From JAITMY01 sp031553765 (GTDB taxonomy: Bacteria > Bacteroidota > Bacteroidia > Bacteroidales > UBA932): DNA of 64,000 nt. A program made the translations under genes and the position numbers. Under the pieces are notes generated by a model, which searched no databases, was not told the DNA's origin, and was given only the letters and a program-made list of their open reading frames with translations. This document shows positions 1 to 8,626 of this stretch, one piece after another (position 1 is the first letter of the stretch; each line of letters starts with the position of its first letter). The stretch is from assembly GCA_031553765.1 (NCBI GenBank), contig JAVBKY010000006.1:62001-126000 (forward strand), in the 5' to 3' direction.

Positions 1-1258
1 ACTTGCTCAGCTCGTTTTCGTCAGTTTGGAAATACCGATCCTTGGAGCCATGCTGCATAGCCTCCAACGAGCCCATGCCACGATATGCCTTAAACTTACG
101 TCCGTTGTAAATAATGGTTTCACCGGGCGACTCCTCCACACCGGCAAGCAATGAGCCTGCCATGATGCTATCAGCACCTGCTGCCAACGCTTTTACAATG
201 TCACCTGAATAGCGAATACCACCGTCGGCAATAACAGGAACACCCGTTCCCTGCAACGCATTCGCCACATCGTAAATAGCTGAGAGCTGCGGAACACCTA
301 TGCCTGCTATAATACGGGTAGTACAAATGGAGCCTGGTCCAATCCCCACCTTCACCGCATCGGCACCACCTTCGGCTAGCATTTTTGCAGCAGCGGCAGT
401 AGCACAGTTGCCCACTACTACATCAATATCCTTATAGGTAGCCTTTACCTTTTTAAGTAAGTCTACCGCGCCCTGCGTATGACCGTGTGCAGTATCAATT
501 ACCACGGCATCAACACCGGCCTCTACCAGCGCCGCCACGCGCTGCATGGCATCGGGGGTAATGCCCACTCCGGCTGCCACACGTAAGCGACCCATGCTAT
601 CCTTGCAAGCGTTGGGGTTATCTTTGGCTTTGGTCAAGTCCTTAAACGTAAACAGCCCCATAAGTACATCGTTCTCCGAATGTACTACCGGGAGTTTTTC
701 TATTTTGTGCTTTCGCAGAATATCGGCAGCCACTTCAAGGCTTTGAAAATCCTTATCAGTAATAAAAATCAACTTTTCGCGCGGTGTCATTACCTCCTTA
801 ATCAGTCGCTTGTAATCATCCTCAAAGCGCAAATCGCGATTGGTTACTATACCTGTCAACTTTTTACCCGCATCTACCACGGGAATACCGCCAATCCTAT
901 TTTCCTTCATCATGCGCAGCGCGTCGCCCACTGTTTGTTCAGCCCTAATGGTAAGCGGATCGTAAATCATGCCGTTCTCTGCACGCTTCACCGCCTTTAC
1001 CTGCGCAGCCTGATGCTCAATGGTCATATTTTTGTGTATAACACCAATGCCACCCTCGCGCGCAATGGCAATAGCCAACTGGCTTTCGGTAACGGTATCC
1101 ATAGCTGCCGATACAATAGGTGCGTTAATGGTAATACGACGGGTAAACTTAGTTGTCACATTTACATCGCGCGGTAGCACTTCGGCGTAGGCAGGCTGCA
1201 ACAGGACATCATCGAAGGTAAGACCTTCTTCTGCGGCTCTTTCGGTAACAAAGGACAT
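1..1258 (-). CDS. guaB: IMP dehydrogenase, C-terminal end missing at window edge
   Basis: Oxidises IMP to XMP with NAD+, the committed step of guanine nucleotide synthesis in the cytosol. The ATG at 1258 opens a frame reading MSFVTERAAEEGLTFDDVLL, the usual IMPDH start. About 419 codons are visible before the window ends; the family is near 490 residues, so roughly the last 70 are outside. The catalytic loop GPGSICTTR is present, with the nucleophilic Cys codon at 323-325 (about residue 312). The stretch at about residues 95-210 fits the two regulatory CBS domains. A TATCTTTG box on the minus strand at 1340-1347 is a likely promoter. Assignment is firm; only the C-terminus is unseen. Confidence 0.96.
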   Translation of the reverse strand, partial: MSFVTERAAEEGLTFDDVLLQPAYAEVLPRDVNVTTKFTRRITINAPIVSAAMDTVTESQLAIAIAREGGIGVIHKNMTIEHQAAQVKAVKRAENGMIYDPLTIRAEQTVGDALRMMKENRIGGIPVVDAGKKLTGIVTNRDLRFEDDYKRLIKEVMTPREKLIFITDKDFQSLEVAADILRKHKIEKLPVVHSENDVLMGLFTFKDLTKAKDNPNACKDSMGRLRVAAGVGITPDAMQRVAALVEAGVDAVVIDTAHGHTQGAVDLLKKVKATYKDIDVVVGNCATAAAAKMLAEGGADAVKVGIGPGSICTTRIIAGIGVPQLSAIYDVANALQGTGVPVIADGGIRYSGDIVKALAAGADSIMAGSLLAGVEESPGETIIYNGRKFKAYRGMGSLEAMQHGSKDRYFQTDENELSK

Positions 1259-1339
1259 AGGCTAAATCAATTACAAATGGTAAATTACGAATGGTAAAAT
1301 ACTCCGACAACAACAAATGTTCTAGTAGGTATATTTAGG

Positions 1340-1347
1340 CAAAGATA
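1340..1347 (-). promoter_or_regulatory. guaB promoter -7 box
   Basis: On the minus strand the sequence is TATCTTTG, matching the Bacteroidota -7 consensus TAnnTTTG, about 80 bp upstream of the guaB ATG. No clear TTTG -33 box was found at the usual spacing. Confidence 0.5.
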
Positions 1348-1402
1348 CAAATTTTAGGCGAGATTTTGATTAAAAAAAAGCATTTTACCAAGGAAATAAA
1401 AA

Positions 1403-1423
1403 AGCCAAGGTAAAACCCTGGCT
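1403..1423 (-). terminator. Intrinsic terminator of the sigma-factor operon
   Basis: On the minus strand AGCCAGGG and CCTTGGCT pair over a five-base loop (one G-T pair) and are followed by a run of T. It lies about 30 bp beyond the stop of the sigma factor gene. Confidence 0.7.
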
Positions 1424-1453
1424 CAGTGATTAGTAATTCCAAACAAACTCTTT

Positions 1454-2029
1454 CTAAGCATAAATAATATCATTGTACAATCCCGCCAAGCGCTTGCGTA
1501 AAAATTTTACTGCGTAATGCTTACGCGACAGCAGGGTGTTAACCGCAACACCGGTGGTTTGAGATATTTCCTTTACCGAAAGGCTGTCCAGCTCGGTCAA
1601 CTCAAATATCTCCCGCTGTTCGGGCGGTAACTCCGAAAGGGCACTCTCCAACTCCACCCATACCAACGACCGCAGGTATTCTGTTTCGGGCGAAGGTGAT
1701 GCTTCGCTGCTGAAAAGAATTTCGGAAAAATCCTGCAACACATCCTCGTCCGACTCCTCGCTACGGTAAGTGGGCAACTCCTCCTCACGCTTCTTAGTTC
1801 CTTTATTGATAATCAGATTACGCGCCACACGGTACAGCCATGCTGAAACCTGCTCAATGGGATTCATGGCATCGTCAACCGTTTTTACCAGCTGGTAAAA
1901 AACATCCTGCAAAATATCGTCCGCGTCCTCCTTATTCGAAACCCGCTTACGGATAAACGCTTTCAGCTGCGGACGATACTCTGTAACCAGCAGCCCCACG
2001 TCCTGCTGTTCTATGCCTTGCTTAGCCAT
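1454..2029 (-). CDS. ECF-type RNA polymerase sigma factor
   Basis: A 191-residue sigma-70 family protein that would direct RNA polymerase to a small set of promoters. Region 2 is visible near residues 20-60 (DADDILQDVFYQLV), and region 4 near 125-180 (LPPEQREIFELTELDSLSV, then a helix-turn-helix). An in-frame ATG exists at 2098, but I chose 2029: it gives a normal ECF length, and its ATGGCTAA overlaps the stop of the upstream membrane-protein gene, a layout typical of translational coupling. The partner may be its regulator, but it has no recognised anti-sigma domain. Target genes are unknown. Confidence 0.88.
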   Translation of the reverse strand: MAKQGIEQQDVGLLVTEYRPQLKAFIRKRVSNKEDADDILQDVFYQLVKTVDDAMNPIEQVSAWLYRVARNLIINKGTKKREEELPTYRSEESDEDVLQDFSEILFSSEASPSPETEYLRSLVWVELESALSELPPEQREIFELTELDSLSVKEISQTTGVAVNTLLSRKHYAVKFLRKRLAGLYNDIIYA

Positions 2030-2423
2030 TACTACTTTCAGCGCTGTTGTTAGGATTCTTTTTTCCGTTACATTCGCCAAAGAAATCGTGTCCGCCAAAC
2101 CTACCTCTACGCATGTAAGCTTGCCTTTCCTTTATAAATTCTTCGCGCTCTTCGGGGGTCATTTTTGCCCACTTTTCGCGAACGGCATTACCTCCATGCA
2201 TCTTTTTTCCGTGCATTCCCCAATGCCCCATCCTGCGTCCGTGTCCGAAGCCGCTGAACAGAATACGCGCCAAAACCAGCAATCCTAAGGCTTGCCAAAA
2301 GTTAATGGCAACTAGCCCGAGTATAGAGGGCATCAGCCAATTCCACAGCATCATTACTACTGCACTAAATCCTGCTACCATGGCTAAGAAACCAATGGGC
2401 ATTAAAAATCTCATCTTTTTCAT
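2022..2423 (-). CDS. Small membrane protein coupled to the ECF sigma factor
   Basis: A 133-residue protein with two predicted membrane helices at about residues 6-28 and 35-58. A glycine/histidine/methionine-rich stretch follows (GHGRRMGHWGMHGKKMHGG), then a charged helix with WAKMTPEEREEFIKER and a basic tail. The His/Met-rich segment could bind metal, but that is inference. It is the first gene of a two-gene operon and its stop overlaps the sigma factor start. No family was recognised; it could modulate the sigma factor at the membrane. Confidence 0.75.
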   Translation of the reverse strand: MKKMRFLMPIGFLAMVAGFSAVVMMLWNWLMPSILGLVAINFWQALGLLVLARILFSGFGHGRRMGHWGMHGKKMHGGNAVREKWAKMTPEEREEFIKERQAYMRRGRFGGHDFFGECNGKKNPNNSAESSNG

Positions 2424-2979
2424 GATTTTTATTTTTTAATTATTTCTACTCCTACTTATGTAGACAAATGAGGAGAGAATATATTTTACTAAAAGTGAAA
2501 AATATTTTACCCCCCCTAAAGGGGGCTATAACATTGTTCAAGTATCATCTTTTGATTAAACAGAACTTATACCAATGTCATTAAGTTCAGGCTGAAAGCC
2601 TGAAAGCGTTAGCGCAGGGTGAAGCCCTGCGTTATTAGGCAAGCAACATGCCTTAACAGCGCTGAGTGCGCGAAAGCCATTGCTTACGCCCCTACAGGGC
2701 TAATTACAAACCTCGTGCGCTATCTCATAGGGCTATGCCCTATGCTAATGCTTACGCCCCTTCGGGGCTTATCAATGACATTGGGCTTTGCCTCTGCCTA
2801 CAAGATTTCCGCGCTTACAGCGCTTAATACAAAAAGTACATTTTATTTTTTGACACTTTTACACAATTCCCCCATATTTTCTACAACTACTTAGCTAAGT
2901 AGCAAACTTTTCTGTGAAATAAAAACTCTAACTTTGTAAAATTTGAAATCTATAACCTATTTACCACCCTTCCTGTAGT
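2424..2979. repeat. Intergenic region with an array of short palindromes
   Basis: No credible gene. A hairpin CCCCCC-TAAA-GGGGG lies at 2511-2525, followed by CTATAAC as in the larger palindromic elements elsewhere in the window. From 2589 to 2823 eight short palindromes follow each other: 2589-2601, 2613-2631, 2637-2653, 2659-2671, 2688-2700, 2726-2744, 2756-2768 and 2811-2823. Examples are GCCCCTACAGGGC, GCCCCTTCGGGGC and GCGCTTACAGCGC. The remainder is AT-rich and leads into the promoter of the permease gene. Confidence 0.75.
2929..2936 (+). promoter_or_regulatory. -7 box upstream of the SLC13-type permease
   Basis: TAACTTTG matches TAnnTTTG and sits 44 bp before the ATG at 2980, giving a leader of roughly 40 nt. 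The upstream -33 element is not clear. Confidence 0.5.
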
Positions 2980-4839
2980 ATGCTCTTCACATTTATTGTC
3001 ATTGTTTTAACTGCTGCATTTTTTGTCTGGGGACGCATTCGCTCCGATATTGTTGCGCTTTGCGCCATGCTACTGCTGATGCTGAGCCACACGCTCACCA
3101 CGGAGGAGGCGCTTTCGGGTTTTTCAAACAATATTGTAATTATGATGGCGGCGCTATTCATTGTGGGAGGCGGTATTTTTCAGACCGGGCTCGCCAAAAT
3201 GATAAGCACCAAAATACTGAAGTTGGCGGGCAAAAGCGAGCTTAAGCTCTTTATGCTACTCATGCTGGTAACCGCTGCCATTGGCTCGTTTGTAAGCAAT
3301 ACGGGTACAGTAGCCTTGATGCTTCCCATTGTTATCAGCCTGGCTTCGGCGGCTAACACCAACCCACGCCGACTGCTGATGCCGTTGGCTTTTGCCAGCA
3401 GCATGGGCGGTCTGATGACGCTTATAGGTACACCTCCCAATATGATTATCAACAGCGCTTTGATTAATGCCGGGTACGAAGGGCTGTCGTTTTTCTCTTT
3501 TTTGCCAGTGGGTCTTATTACGCTGGGCATAGGCCTGCTGTTTTTGTGGCCTGCAACTAGGCTGCTGGTTAAGGAGACCGGCAATAAGGATGAAACGAAG
3601 AAAAAGGGTAAGAGTCTTAGCGAACTTGCCCATGAGTACCAGCTTGTGGAGAACCTGCACAGGATAAAAATTAGCGACGACAGGCATTTTGCAGGAAAAA
3701 TGCTAAAGGATTTGGACATTACACAGAAGTATAACATTACTGTGATAGGGGTGCAAAGTGCAGCAGCAGCGGCTTCTCGTTTTCAGCGCAGAATTATTGA
3801 CCAACAAATTCCCGGTCCGGAAACCATACTTAGAAAAGATGATGTCGTGTTCGTCTTTGGTGACCGTGAAGATGTAGAGGCATTTGTACAGGATACAAGC
3901 ATTGTGCTGGTTGATTTCACCCAAACAGAAAACGAAGGATTCGCGAAAAAGGAAGACATGGTTTTCAGCCAAATGGGTATTGCCGAAGTGGTACTGATGT
4001 CGAACTCGAAGATGGTAGATAAGAAGGTACGCGAGTCGGATTTCCGCAGCAGGTACAACGTTACTATTTTGGGTATCCAGCGTAATAACGAGTATATTCT
4101 GCACGATGTGAAGGATGCCAAAATGCACGCAGGCGATGTGCTGCTGGCGCAAGGCAAGTGGACAGATATTGCTAAGATGCACGATAAGGAGGATAGCTGG
4201 GTGGTGATAGGTGAGCCCATGGAACAAGCCTCGAAGGTGCCCTTGTCAAATAAGGCTCCCATTGCTGCCGCCATTATGGTACTCATGGTGCTGGCCATGA
4301 CGCTGAACATAGTTGCTCCCGTAACGGCAACGCTGATTGCCGCCGTTATGATGATTTTGACCGGATGCCTACGCAGCGTGGAGGCGGCGTACAAAACCAT
4401 TAACTGGGAAAGCATTGTGATGTTTGCCGCCATGATACCGCTTTCCATTGCCATGGAAAAAACAGGCGCCTCGGCCATGATTGCCGAGACTATTGTTTCA
4501 ACTCTCAGCCCCTTTGGAACACTGGCTGTGCTGGCTGGTATTTACCTAGCCACCATGACGCTTACCATGTTTATTAGCAATACCGCTACGGCCATTCTGT
4601 TTGCCCCCATTGCAGTGGGGGCAGCGCAAACCTTAGGCGTAAACCCCACGCCTTTCCTTTTTGCCGTGACGGTGGCCGCCAGCATGTGCCTGGCCAGCCC
4701 ATTCTCCACGCCGCCCAACGCGCTGGTTATGTCAGCCGGACGCTACACGTTTATGGACTACGTAAAGGTGGGATTACCACTGCAAATTATTTACGCCATA
4801 GTAATGATTCTGGTGCTGCCGCTGTTGTTCCCATTTTAG
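2980..4839 (+). CDS. SLC13/DASS-type permease with two RCK_C domains
   Basis: An inner-membrane anion permease of 619 residues. Hydrophobic segments at about residues 1-200 and 420-619 flank a soluble centre with two TrkA-C (RCK_C) modules, roughly residues 210-300 and 310-395. Both membrane halves carry the SNT signature of the DASS family (SNTGTVALMLPI near 107, ISNTATAILFAPI near 530). RCK_C domains usually sense small ligands, so transport may be gated. Substrate cannot be read from the sequence: related proteins move dicarboxylates, sulfate or other anions. It is a single gene with its own promoter-like box and terminator. Confidence 0.88.
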   Translation: MLFTFIVIVLTAAFFVWGRIRSDIVALCAMLLLMLSHTLTTEEALSGFSNNIVIMMAALFIVGGGIFQTGLAKMISTKILKLAGKSELKLFMLLMLVTAAIGSFVSNTGTVALMLPIVISLASAANTNPRRLLMPLAFASSMGGLMTLIGTPPNMIINSALINAGYEGLSFFSFLPVGLITLGIGLLFLWPATRLLVKETGNKDETKKKGKSLSELAHEYQLVENLHRIKISDDRHFAGKMLKDLDITQKYNITVIGVQSAAAAASRFQRRIIDQQIPGPETILRKDDVVFVFGDREDVEAFVQDTSIVLVDFTQTENEGFAKKEDMVFSQMGIAEVVLMSNSKMVDKKVRESDFRSRYNVTILGIQRNNEYILHDVKDAKMHAGDVLLAQGKWTDIAKMHDKEDSWVVIGEPMEQASKVPLSNKAPIAAAIMVLMVLAMTLNIVAPVTATLIAAVMMILTGCLRSVEAAYKTINWESIVMFAAMIPLSIAMEKTGASAMIAETIVSTLSPFGTLAVLAGIYLATMTLTMFISNTATAILFAPIAVGAAQTLGVNPTPFLFAVTVAASMCLASPFSTPPNALVMSAGRYTFMDYVKVGLPLQIIYAIVMILVLPLLFPF

Positions 4840-4860
4840 CTTTAACTTTTCCTCCTTTTA

Positions 4861-4908
4861 ATAAGGTTAGGTAGTATAATCAACTTTTACTATCTAACCT
4901 TATTTTTT
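4861..4908 (+). terminator. Intrinsic terminator after the permease
   Basis: The 16-base arms 4861-4876 and 4888-4903 pair fully except for one G-T pair and are followed by a run of T. The structure lies 21 bp after the permease stop. Confidence 0.85.
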
Positions 4909-4951
4909 ATTAAACCTGTTTATCAACTCCGGTAGTGGTTAATCTAATACA

Positions 4952-4959
4952 TATCTTTG
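4952..4959 (+). promoter_or_regulatory. -7 box of the DUF1254 lipoprotein pair
   Basis: TATCTTTG, a match to TAnnTTTG, lies 38 bp upstream of the ATG at 4998. An in-frame ATG at 4935 is upstream of this box, so it cannot be the start used from this promoter. Confidence 0.55.
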
Positions 4960-4997
4960 CAAGGAAAGACGAGTATAAATTTCTAATTTTAAAAATT

Positions 4998-6356
4998 ATG
5001 AAAACAAGAATTTTATCGGTTCTTGCCTTCGCGCTACTGCTCACAGCATGTGGCGGGGCAAAAAAGGCTACGCCCGAACAGGCAAAAGAATTGGCTAAGG
5101 AAGCCTATATATATGCCTTTCCGGCAGTAGAACACAACAAGGTAATTTGGAAAATACTGGACAACTACCAAATGGCGCCAAACCAGTTTTTTGCTAATAC
5201 GGAGCTATTCACCCCCGAGCACACAACCGTGGTGTCTCCCAACAATGACACGTACTATACGTATGCCATACTGGATATTCGTAATGAACCCGTAGTCATT
5301 AGCATTCCGAAGATTGAAAAACGTTACTTCAGCTTTCAACTCTGCGATATTTTCACCAACTGCCCGGAGTACATCAGCATGCTGGCTACAGGTGATGGCC
5401 CCGGGAACTACATGATTGCCCGCTCGGACTGGCAGGGTGAGACACCTAAAGAAGTGGACAAAGTAATTAAGATACCTGCTACCATCGTCTTCACACTTGC
5501 CCGTACGCAGGTGTTCGGACCGGAAGATAAAGAGGCCGGAGTTATATCCAAAAGTTATAAGGCTGTTCCGCTAAGCCAATTTGCAGGAACGAAGGCTCCT
5601 AAAGGCAAGGCTTTTACCTGGCCTCACAAGCCGTTTAATAGCAAGAGCGGTAGCGTTGAAGATTTCTTCAAGGAGTTTAACCTGATGGTGCAATACCAAA
5701 TTTTGAACAGCAGCGATAAGGAGCTGATGAAAAAATTTGCTATCATTGGGCTAGGTGCGGAAAAGGAGTTCAACAAGGCAGAGTTTACACCTGAAGTATG
5801 GACAGCTATTGAGGAAGGTGCCAACGCAGGTAAAAAGGCCATTGAGGAAAAGACAAGCTCTATAGGTAAAAATGTGAACGGCTGGGATTTTTCACCTGAA
5901 AATGCAGGACGCTGGGGAACCGACTACATGACCAATGCGGCGGCGGCATGGAAGTACATCTATGTGAACACGCCACAGGAAGCAATTTACCCCACTGCTA
6001 ATGTGGATAGCGAGGGTCAGACATTGACCGGAGAAAATAAGTACACCATGACGTTTACTAAAGAAGAAATTCCTCAGGTAAAATTCTTCTGGTCGCTTAC
6101 CATGTACAACGATCAAGGCTTTTTTGTAGCCAATCCATTGAATCGATACAACATTAAGAGTATTAATGAGTTGACCTATAGCAGGGATGGTTCGTTGACA
6201 CTATACATTCAAAAGGAAAATCCCGGAAAGACAAAGGAGAGCAACTGGCTACCCACGCCCGATGGACAATTCTACATGATCCTGCGTATGTATGGCCCAT
6301 CAGATAATGCCATCGCCGGAAAAACAGTCATTCCGGCAGTAGTCAAAATGAAGTAA
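4998..6356 (+). CDS. DUF1254/DUF1214 lipoprotein, first of a tandem pair
   Basis: A 452-residue predicted lipoprotein: the signal peptide MKTRILSVLAFALLLTAC ends in a lipobox with Cys18. An N-terminal DUF1254 domain (about residues 40-170) contains PNNDTYYTYAILD. A C-terminal DUF1214 domain (about 330-450) contains FFWSLTMYN and ESNWLPTPDGQFYMILRMYGP. These paired domains are widespread in bacteria, but their biochemical role is not firmly established. I chose 4998 rather than 4935 because it gives a proper signal peptide. The paralogue follows after 13 bp, so the two are probably co-transcribed. Confidence 0.87.
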   Translation: MKTRILSVLAFALLLTACGGAKKATPEQAKELAKEAYIYAFPAVEHNKVIWKILDNYQMAPNQFFANTELFTPEHTTVVSPNNDTYYTYAILDIRNEPVVISIPKIEKRYFSFQLCDIFTNCPEYISMLATGDGPGNYMIARSDWQGETPKEVDKVIKIPATIVFTLARTQVFGPEDKEAGVISKSYKAVPLSQFAGTKAPKGKAFTWPHKPFNSKSGSVEDFFKEFNLMVQYQILNSSDKELMKKFAIIGLGAEKEFNKAEFTPEVWTAIEEGANAGKKAIEEKTSSIGKNVNGWDFSPENAGRWGTDYMTNAAAAWKYIYVNTPQEAIYPTANVDSEGQTLTGENKYTMTFTKEEIPQVKFFWSLTMYNDQGFFVANPLNRYNIKSINELTYSRDGSLTLYIQKENPGKTKESNWLPTPDGQFYMILRMYGPSDNAIAGKTVIPAVVKMK

Positions 6357-6369
6357 AATAATACTCAAT

Positions 6370-7770
6370 ATGAAAACAAGATTCTTACCACTAAGCGCAA
6401 TTCCGCTACTTATTGCGGGACTCCTGTTAACCTCCTGCGGCTCGGGAAGTAAAAAAAGTGACATCAACAGCTTGGCTCCCGAGCGTGTACAGGCATTAAC
6501 CGCACAAGCATACATATTCAGCTACCCGCTGATTATGAACTACGCTACCATGTACAAGCAGGCTATCAACCCCAACGCACCCGAATATGTGGGCGGCTTT
6601 GGAAAATTCCGTCACTACGGATTTGCTACCTCCGACAATAAGGATATTGTTTCTCCCAACAACGACACGCCCTACTCATGGGCATGGGTGGATTTGCGTA
6701 GCGAGCCTTGGGTGCTTGTTATGCCGCAGGCAGATGCCAACCGCTACTACACCTCGCAATGGGACGACTTGTGGGCTTACGTGCTCGACAGCCCCGGCTC
6801 TGTTATTGACGGACAAGAAGGCGGTGCTTACCTGGTTGCTCCCTCTGATTGGAAAGGTGAGATGCCGAAAGGTATTAAACGAGTAATCCGCGGTGAATCC
6901 TACTTCCTTGGTACACTTACCCGTACAGGAGCCGATGGTCCGGAAGACTTGCAAAATGTACAGAAAATACAAGCAGGTTATAAGCTCATGCCTCTGCACG
7001 AGTACCTAAACCAGCCTGCACCCAAAGCCGCAAAAAGTATAGATTGGCTACCTTTTGTGAATGGTGAAGAAGCAACTATCGCCGCATTCAAGTACGTGAA
7101 TTTTGCACTGCCGCTGACCATTCCCAATGAAATAGATAAGCCGGCATTGGACAGCATGGCAGTACTCGGTATAGTTCCGGGCGCAGTGTGGGATACCACC
7201 AAATTCAGCGATGCTACCAAAGCCGCAATCAGAGCAGGTATAGCTGATGCAAAGAAACAATTGGTTGCCCTACAGGGTAAGGTTACATCCGGCGACCTAT
7301 TCAATATACGCGATGTAATTAAAACTAACTACCTCTACCGCATGATGGGCGTGTTTGAGGGTATATTTGGCAACTACGCCTCACAAGCTTCCTATATAGC
7401 TTGGCATAAAGATTCGAACGGTAACGCTATCAACACAGCGAATGCAAGCTACAAAGTAACATTCAAAAAAGGTCAAACTCCTGATAATAAGTATTTTTGG
7501 TCGATAACGATGTATAATATGCCTCACCGTTTTTTGGTTGCTAATTCGCTGAACCGTTACTCTATCGGCAGCCGCAGCAAGCAGCTGAAAACGAATGCAG
7601 ATGGCAGCATTGACATTTACATCTCAAAAAAATCTCCGGGCAAGGCATTGGAAAGCAACTGGCTTCCCGCCCCCGATGGCGAACCGTTTATTATCATGCG
7701 AGTATACGGTCCGGGTGAAACCGTGCTAAACGGCACGTACAAATTGCCGCCAATGATAAAAATGAAGTAA
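6370..7770 (+). CDS. DUF1254/DUF1214 lipoprotein, second of a tandem pair
   Basis: A 466-residue paralogue of the preceding gene, with its own lipoprotein signal (GLLLTSC). The same landmarks are present: PNNDTPYSWAWVDLRSEPW in DUF1254, and YFWSITMYN followed by ESNWLPAPDGEPFIIMRVYGPG in DUF1214. The two proteins share architecture but differ clearly in sequence, so the duplication is not recent. A strong terminator follows, closing a two-gene unit. Function unknown; both are expected on the periplasmic side of a membrane. Confidence 0.87.
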   Translation: MKTRFLPLSAIPLLIAGLLLTSCGSGSKKSDINSLAPERVQALTAQAYIFSYPLIMNYATMYKQAINPNAPEYVGGFGKFRHYGFATSDNKDIVSPNNDTPYSWAWVDLRSEPWVLVMPQADANRYYTSQWDDLWAYVLDSPGSVIDGQEGGAYLVAPSDWKGEMPKGIKRVIRGESYFLGTLTRTGADGPEDLQNVQKIQAGYKLMPLHEYLNQPAPKAAKSIDWLPFVNGEEATIAAFKYVNFALPLTIPNEIDKPALDSMAVLGIVPGAVWDTTKFSDATKAAIRAGIADAKKQLVALQGKVTSGDLFNIRDVIKTNYLYRMMGVFEGIFGNYASQASYIAWHKDSNGNAINTANASYKVTFKKGQTPDNKYFWSITMYNMPHRFLVANSLNRYSIGSRSKQLKTNADGSIDIYISKKSPGKALESNWLPAPDGEPFIIMRVYGPGETVLNGTYKLPPMIKMK

Positions 7771-7789
7771 AAACAGAAAAAACATAAGC

Positions 7790-7825
7790 AATCTCCGAGA
7801 GTTGAGTTAACTCTCGGAGATTTTC
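7790..7825 (+). terminator. Intrinsic terminator after the DUF1254 pair
   Basis: A perfect 14-bp stem (7790-7803 with 7809-7822) over a five-base loop, followed by a short T run, 19 bp after the stop. Confidence 0.85.
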
Positions 7826-7854
7826 ATTATAACGCATACCGCTAAATATCATAT

Positions 7855-7886
7855 AATTACGAATTACGAATTACGAATTACGAATT
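7855..7886. repeat. Tandem heptamer array (AATTACG)
   Basis: Four head-to-tail copies of AATTACG/GAATTAC in the spacer before rpsF. Similar word arrays with other words occur in many spacers of this window. Confidence 0.8.
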
Positions 7887-7901
7887 ATTTCCCGCTTAGC
7901 C

Positions 7902-7932
7902 TTTGTCTTTTAGGTAAAAATCCCTATCTTTG
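7902..7932 (+). promoter_or_regulatory. rpsF operon promoter
   Basis: TTTG at 7902-7905 and TATCTTTG at 7925-7932, 19 bp apart, match both Bacteroidota housekeeping promoter elements. The leader to the rpsF ATG would be about 35 nt. Confidence 0.7.
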
Positions 7933-7975
7933 CGGGCTCAAAAAACATTTTTTTTCATTAACCAAATTCATTTTT

Positions 7976-8317
7976 ATGAATCAGTACGAAACCGTTTTCA
8001 TTTTGACTCCCGTTTTATCTGATGTTCAGGTAAAGGAAGCGGTTGACAAGTTCCGTGGTATCATTACCAACGGAGGTGGACAAATCGTTCACGAAGAGGA
8101 TTGGGGCTTAAAGAAATTGGCCTACCCCATCCAAAAGAAGTCAACTGCGTTTTACACCATGATGGAGTTCCAGGCCGAAGGTCAGCTTATCGAAAAGTTG
8201 GAAACCGAATTCCGCCGCGACGAGCGCGTTATTCGCTTCCTTACTTTCAAGCTCGATAAGGACGCAGTAGAATACGCCATTAGGCGCAAGAATAACCAAA
8301 GCAAGAAGGAGGCATAA
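7976..8317 (+). CDS. rpsF: 30S ribosomal protein S6
   Basis: A small-subunit protein that pairs with S18 in the platform of the 30S particle. It has 113 residues and starts MNQYETVFILTPVLSD, the typical S6 beginning; GLKKLAYPIQKKSTAFYTMMEF and FRRDERVIRFLTFKLD follow. It heads the conserved rpsF-rpsR-rplI cluster and ends 2 bp before rpsR. Confidence 0.97.
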   Translation: MNQYETVFILTPVLSDVQVKEAVDKFRGIITNGGGQIVHEEDWGLKKLAYPIQKKSTAFYTMMEFQAEGQLIEKLETEFRRDERVIRFLTFKLDKDAVEYAIRRKNNQSKKEA

Positions 8318-8319
8318 TA

Positions 8320-8601
8320 ATGGCATACAACAACAACGCTAATAGCAACGAAGTTCGCTACCTCAATCCTGTTGCGGTTGAAGTAAAGAAGAAAAAATAC
8401 TGCCGCTTTAAGAAAGCCGGTATCAAGTACATTGACTACAAAGATCCCGAGTTTTTGAAGCGTTTTTTGAACGAGCAGGGTAAGATTCTTCCCCGCCGTC
8501 TCACCGGTACTTCACTTAAGTTCCAACGCAAGGTATCACAAGCCGTTAAACGTGCTCGCCACTTAGCTTTGCTACCCTACGTAGCCGATTTGATGAAGTA
8601 A
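8320..8601 (+). CDS. rpsR: 30S ribosomal protein S18
   Basis: A 30S platform protein that binds S6 and 16S rRNA. It has 93 residues with the core KKKYCRFKKAGIKYIDYKDPEFLKRF and the basic RRLTGTSLKFQRKVSQAVKRARHLALLPY. The N-terminal extension (ANSNEVRYLNP) is a little longer than in E. coli. It starts 2 bp after the rpsF stop, so co-translation is likely. Confidence 0.97.
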   Translation: MAYNNNANSNEVRYLNPVAVEVKKKKYCRFKKAGIKYIDYKDPEFLKRFLNEQGKILPRRLTGTSLKFQRKVSQAVKRARHLALLPYVADLMK

Positions 8602-8611
8602 CATTTTACAC

Positions 8612-8617
8612 AGGAGG
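8612..8617 (+). promoter_or_regulatory. Shine-Dalgarno of rplI
   Basis: AGGAGG lies 9 bases before the rplI ATG at 8627. Such a strong site is uncommon here, as most genes in the window lack one. Confidence 0.6.
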
Positions 8618-8626
8618 AAAAACACA

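Noticed and set aside
680..1177. Long open frame on the plus strand opposite guaB
   Set aside because: It is antisense to a clear IMP dehydrogenase and its translation shows no domain; a coding shadow.
2589..2823. CRISPR-like array
   Set aside because: The palindromes differ in sequence and spacing, there are no constant repeats or spacers, and no cas genes are present in the window.
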